Assembly: GCA_002077045.2 (NCBI GenBank)
Contig: KZ111144.1
Coordinates: 1,009,098 to 1,053,019, forward strand
Source of the DNA: Rachicladosporium sp. CCFEE 5018
Lineage: Eukaryota > Ascomycota > Dothideomycetes > Cladosporiales > Cladosporiaceae
Direction: 5' to 3'
Length of the DNA stretch: 43,922 nucleotides
The position numbers and the translations under genes are program-made. Every line of letters begins with the position of its first letter. Position 1 is the first letter of the stretch. Positions 40,027-43,922 of the stretch are shown here, one piece after another. The notes beneath the pieces were generated by a model that saw only the letters and a list, made by a program, of their open reading frames with translations, was not told the origin of the DNA and ran no database searches.

Positions 40027-42054
40027 TTAGGACGATGCCTTCTCAACATCTTTCTTCTCGGGATCCCTACTCTGCCCTCCCAGGCTATCACTCTGTCCAG
40101 CGATATCAACGACCAGCCCTTCTTCGGCAAGTGTCCGCTCTTGCTCCTCAGTCAACTCATCCGCGCTGAGCGTAATCTTTGGACCCGTGAACCTGCGACG
40201 AGTTAGCGTACGTCATGAACAAGCACTGTCGATACGACATACCACTTCCTAGCGTCGAGATAGTAGTACGCCAACGCTCCACCCCATACTCCCATGTTGA
40301 TCACAACCGTGTAATTCATTGACTCAGACGTAGGATTCGGCCCAGTAGTGGGGAACATGCTGAGGACGATCCCAAAGCACAAGAAGATAATCGCAATCCA
40401 AGCGATGGGCACGCTGAATCGGCCAGTATAGAACGGTCCAGGCACGAACTTCTTCTGACCCCAGACCACGCGAGCAAGGATCGGTACACCCCAAGCTACA
40501 TCATTGCCAGCGACTGCGAGACTGAAGACGGCGCTTGCGGCTGCCGGACCGATGAGCGTGAGGAGACCAAGTAGCGCTGCTAGGACGACGCAGAACCAGA
40601 CAGCGTTGAAGGGGATGAAGCCGAGTTTCTGGTTGATGATGCGAATGTACCTGCTGAACGGCAGTGCACCGTCACGAGAGAACGCCCAAGTCTGGCGACT
40701 CGCAGCTACTGTGATGCTCAGACCCATGAGGAACTGCACGATGAAGAGCAGCGTCATCATGCCGATGGCACCACGCTTGCCGAGTGCATCGTAGTAGATC
40801 TGAGCCATGGGTTGTCCGAAGGAGCTGCCGAGGAGGCTCTCGAGATCTTGTGACATGCATGCTGCGATAACGATGCACAGGATCCAGCCGAACAGCCAGC
40901 AGCTACCGATGGACATGAGAATCCCGTATGGAACGGCTTTGGTGGCGTTGGCGGCTTCTTCGGACATGTGTCTGGCACATGTTGTGTCAGCTGGTAGCTC
41001 TCACCGATCCTACGCTTAGTCGTTTGGTATGGCATTCTATGTCACTACTTACACGCAGCTGTCGAAAGCACCTGTGGGACTTGCGTCAGCCTTCACCATT
41101 GCAAGAAACATCTGAATTGTATTGAAACCGTACCAATGGTCCAAATCGGCGAGAGCCACGAAATCATGAACGCCCAACCTGTGGGCCACGTCGTCAGATT
41201 CCCAGTAGTAGCAAAGATGTATTTTGCGTCATTCCGTTGTCCGGCCCTGCCGATCGGCAATGCAATGATCGTAGCGAAGATGAGAATGAAGTTCATCGCC
41301 ACAAACACGGTCTGTAGCTTGCCCATCGACTTGCTGACCGAGCTCGCCAAGATACCATGGCAGAGTACACAGGCGAGGAAGACGGCGTAGACCACGCCAC
41401 TAGACGGCGCCCATTCGCCATCTTTGGCGATGACGATAACGCTGAGGAACATGAGGGAGAAGCCGTAGTCGATTGAGCAGAGACCACCGACGAGGCCGAG
41501 GGTGTTGCTGTAGCCGACTAAGAAGGAGAGGGCGTTGCGGGACTTGGGCGAGGCGAAGAAGTGCGTCCACCTGCGGAGTATCAGCACTGGCTCACTACGG
41601 AGGATACATGATCCACTCACCAGTACAGACCACCGGAAGTAGGCATCGCCGAACCTTGTCGAATGTCAATAGCCATTCAGCGCAACTCGCAATCACAACA
41701 TACCGAGATCTGCCATTGCCAGCCCAACGAAGAAGATGAACATCGATGCGAGGAACCAGCCCCAGACCAAACCAGCTGGACCGGCAGGGATGGAGTATGC
41801 CAAGGTACTCGCGATTGAAGGGAGCAAGCCCATGATACTGAACGCAATGCCGAAGACCTCGAGCATCGTGAAGTTGCGTCGAAGCTCCTGCTTGTAGCCG
41901 AGCTTTGCACTGCAGCGTCTTAGCAATGACCCATAGCAATGCATCTCTGCCAGACTTACAGCATGGCAGCGTCATCCTCGCCAGCCAGACTGCTCTCAAC
42001 AGCAGTCTGCGACGCTCTACGCTTCTCGGTTGAGCTCACGTCAGTCTCAGCCAT
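40027..42054 (-). CDS. Amino acid/GABA/choline permease, APC superfamily (seven exons)
   Basis: This is a plasma-membrane proton symporter of the amino acid/choline transporter family (yeast Uga4 and Hnm1, Aspergillus GabA). The exons on the complement are 41960-42054, 41704-41909, 41621-41654, 41134-41570, 41053-41071, 40243-40971 and 40027-40192, totalling 562 codons, 561 aa. Junctions restore family motifs: LAKLGYKQELRRNFTMLEVF, MADLGSAMPTSGGLYWWTHF, WLSPIWTIGAFDSCVHMSEE and EEAANATKAVPYGILMSI. There are about 12 membrane segments. The N-terminus is hydrophilic, starting MAETDVSSTEKRRAS, and the C-terminal exon is hydrophilic and charged. The six introns are 49-81 nt, and the exon encoding AFDSCV is only 19 nt. 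The substrate cannot be read from sequence; GABA and choline are both possible. GATA and PacC-like sites lie upstream. Confidence 0.92.
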
Positions 42055-42628
42055 CTTCGCGAATCTTTGGAATATACTTGAGAGACAAGATGAGATTCTC
42101 GAAAGAGAGTAAGCAGAGCAAGAGCATCATCACGAGGCGATGCGGACAGCTGCATACATATGCACACCCAGAGCTATCACTGGACCCGCCTCGCCCTACC
42201 TGTTTCGGCCTCGTTATGTACTGTAGATAAGGGCCAGGTCGTGTGGCTGTAGGTAGTGATAAGCTCGCCGGCACTCGATATCAGCACTGCCGGTGTTGCG
42301 CCGTCATACCCATTACCGACGATCGAATGACCGGATCAAGCGCATGGCCGGCAACGCGTCAATCCGTCTGAAATCGGATGGCTTGTGTCCCAAGTATCAA
42401 TGGGAATAGAATGTGTTCTGTCAATGAAGTGACTTCGAGACGAGACATTCCCCGCAATGCGCTACGCGCACGTGGCACCCGGCGCAGACCCCGAAGCTTA
42501 ATCCTCACCTTCACGAACTTTGTGCGGACATATTCCGGACAGCGCAACAAGTTGTCGGTACACACGAGTCGTGCTGGTCAATAGCTTGTCCGAAATCGTT
42601 AAGTACAGATCATCGGCCAGCGTTCACA
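42055..42628. other. Divergent promoter region, permease / prefoldin 4
   Basis: These 574 bp separate two start codons on opposite strands. Apart from the GATA/PacC-like cluster I see no gene or repeat. Confidence 0.6.
42225..42263. promoter_or_regulatory. Paired GATA sites with adjacent PacC-like hexamer
   Basis: AGATAAG (42225-42231) and TGATAAG (42257-42263) both fit HGATAR, the site of the nitrogen regulator AreA. GCCAGG at 42233-42238 fits the PacC consensus GCCARG. They lie 171-209 bp before the permease ATG. In Aspergillus nidulans the GABA permease gene gabA is under nitrogen and pH control, so the combination is apt, but these are short motifs read by eye. Confidence 0.4.
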
Positions 42629-43260
42629 ATGTTGTCCCGCCGCATGGTTTGTCGTCGATCACATGCCAGGATCTCGTGTGCAGAACTAACAAATTCCAGC
42701 TCTCACGCGAAGAAGAGGCCGCACAAGGTGAAGAGAAAGAGGTCCGCAAGGAAGATCAAGATCGCATCAATCGGTTCAGCCGATTGCATAATCGCGAGAA
42801 GGCTCTCCAGGGGGAGTTGCAGACGAAGCAGGTTCGTCGCCTGACATATTGTGACATTTTTTCATGATCATAGTGGTGACGAAGACGATGTAGAAGGACA
42901 AAGAGGATCTCGAGGAAATATCGTCAGAGCTCGAGCTAGCTGACGAGGACGATAAGATACCGTGCGTCTTATACTCTACCTTATCTACGAAGCCTCCCCC
43001 CCCGGCATTCAGGCTACTCGATCGCTCGTAATCAGTCGCCGCATATGTTACTGACTCCATCGATCAGGTACAAGATAGGCGACTCCTTCTTCTCGCTCCC
43101 CGTGTCTGAAGTGCAAGAACGACTTTCGACGTCTGTCGAGAAGATCAACGACGAAGTAACCGCCGTCGAAGAGCGGTTAAGTGGTGTGCGCGAAGAGATG
43201 CAGGAGCTCAAGACTGAGCTCTATGGCCGATTTGGTAGCAGTATCAACCTTGAAGCCTGA
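42629..43260 (+). CDS. GIM3: Prefoldin subunit 4 (four exons)
   Basis: This is a beta-type subunit of the cytosolic prefoldin hexamer, which passes unfolded actin and tubulin to the CCT chaperonin. The exons are 42629-42646, 42700-42831, 42894-42961 and 43068-43260, totalling 136 aa, the family size. The joined sequence begins MLSRRMLSREEEAAQGEEK and contains RINRFSRLHNREKALQGEL, the KDKEDLEEISSELELADEDD hairpin region, KIPYKIGDSFFSLPVSEVQE and the C-terminal LYGRFGSSINLEA. Two coiled-coil helices flank the beta hairpin. The introns are 53 nt (AACTAACAAATTCCAG), 62 nt and 106 nt (TTACTGACTCC). The first exon encodes only six residues. Confidence 0.95.
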
Positions 43261-43620
43261 GATTCTCTCCTGGACTGTGAGCTCCAGGTCAAACGTACTG
43301 TCGTCGCGGTGCTGCTTACGAGATGGTGGCGGTCTCCCTGCGCACCACGCTGGACTGCTTGAGGAGTCCTTGACCAGTGCTGCCAACGAAGCCATAATCT
43401 GCACCCTCTGGACCCGCTGCCACTTTGCCGCGCCGAAAAGAGTCTATGGATGAAAAAAGGGGCCACCTTGGCATGGCGGAAGTGGTTTCCGAGGCCTGTC
43501 ATTCGTCGACCTGGCAGTGAGACACGATGAGCGTGCACCTACCGTCCTGCGTTGTTGCGATCGAGTCGAGGACTCCAAGCAGGGTGCTTAGAGGATCTCC
43601 CATGGAAGACGGTATCCTAC
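43261..43620. other. Intergenic, convergent 3' ends
   Basis: Prefoldin 4 (plus) and the RGG-protein gene (minus) both end here. Open frames in this 360-bp stretch look random. Confidence 0.55.
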
Positions 43621-43922
43621 TCAATACCGCCCACCTCTGCCTCCTCGGTAGCCTCCACCATAGCCTCCGCCTCCATTGTAACCTCCTCCACCTCCATTGT
43701 ACCCGCCTCCTGGTGGCCTATCCCCTCTTCGCCAGTCCTCAACCGGCGGCGCAGCACCACCCATGCCACCCCGCCCTCCATATCCACCTCTGCCATATCC
43801 TCCCTCACCTCCCCATCCTCCGCCCCTTCCAAAGCCTCCACCTCCACCTCCAAACCCGTTCTCCCTCCCACCTCTCGGCGCCCCATAACCTCCCCTCGTA
43901 GCAGGCATTGGCGGCACCCTCC
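43621..43922 (-). CDS. RGG-box (Gly/Arg-rich) RNA-binding protein, C-terminal part, cut by window end
   Basis: The minus-strand frame is open from the right edge of the window to a stop at 43621. About 100 residues are visible, mostly Gly, Arg and Tyr: RGG and GGY repeats such as RGGYGAPRGGRENGFGGGGG, a short PPVEDWRRGDRPPGGGY linker, and a terminal GGYRGGRGGRY. RGG tails bind RNA and are often arginine-methylated. The domain that would name the protein (RRM, Sm, Gar1-like or other) is outside the window. The start is not present; the GTG at 43917 is an internal codon. Confidence 0.65.
   Translation of the reverse strand, partial: RVPPMPATRGGYGAPRGGRENGFGGGGGGFGRGGGWGGEGGYGRGGYGGRGGMGGAAPPVEDWRRGDRPPGGGYNGGGGGYNGGGGYGGGYRGGRGGRY

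Noticed and set aside
43697..43888. A proline-rich plus-strand frame
   Set aside because: It is the complement of the Gly-rich RGG coding sequence on the minus strand.
1..43922. CRISPR array, bacterial operon, biosynthetic cluster or a novel multi-gene system
   Set aside because: Genes are eukaryotic, intron-containing and of unrelated housekeeping roles. No repeat-spacer pattern or functionally linked cluster is visible.

Overview
The window is genomic DNA of a filamentous ascomycete. The evidence is the spliceosomal introns of about 48-60 nt with GT..AG ends and CTRAY branch sites, compact intergenic regions, CA-rich leaders before start codons, and families typical of Pezizomycotina. Class Dothideomycetes (Mycosphaerellales/Capnodiales-like) is my best guess from the AA1-like secreted protein and the PHD protein, but it is only an inference. 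It is an ordinary euchromatic stretch of mostly housekeeping genes. I see no transposon, rRNA, tRNA, CRISPR array or secondary-metabolite cluster.

Layout. Position 1-3155 is the 3' part of the splicing factor Rse1/SF3B3. 3481-3962 is a frame-broken small hypothetical gene on the minus strand. 4529-7085 is a three-exon, 756-aa Q/P-rich coiled-coil protein (minus). 8539-9093 is a two-exon secreted AA1-like four-cysteine protein. Then follow an acidic protein of unknown function (minus), coatomer delta subunit (plus) and APC4 (plus).

This last block occurs twice, at 9963-15182 and 15283-20502. The copies are 5,220 bp each, appear identical apart from three bases, and sit on either side of a run of exactly 100 N. 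They are almost certainly the overlapping ends of two contigs that were scaffolded without merging, so the real locus should hold one acidic-protein gene, one delta-COP gene and one APC4 gene.

After APC4 (ends 22403) come a PHD-finger protein (24007-26205), an unknown 485-aa protein (26497-27954), an MFS drug transporter with an in-frame TGA (28200-29889, minus), and a second 100-N gap (30630-30729). That gap cuts off a PhoD-type phosphatase (30730-31313, minus). Next are a MAPR/cytochrome-b5-like membrane protein (minus), a 169-aa hypothetical protein (minus), and a fatty acid elongase with a PUFA-type QTYHH box and a very long disordered tail broken by a frameshift (35160-37901). The window ends with 3-isopropylmalate dehydrogenase (six exons, minus), a GABA/choline-type amino acid permease (seven exons, minus), prefoldin subunit 4 (four exons, plus) and the C-terminal end of an RGG-box RNA-binding protein (minus, running off the window).

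The genes do not form a pathway. Their roles are splicing, COPI traffic, the cell cycle, protein folding, leucine synthesis, lipid elongation and nutrient uptake. Two promoters carry sites that fit the gene downstream: a CCG-N4-CGG Leu3-type site before isopropylmalate dehydrogenase, and paired GATA sites next to a PacC-like hexamer before the permease. Introns and splice joins were worked out by hand from splice signals, frame and protein continuity. Family names come from recognition of conserved sequence; no database search was run.
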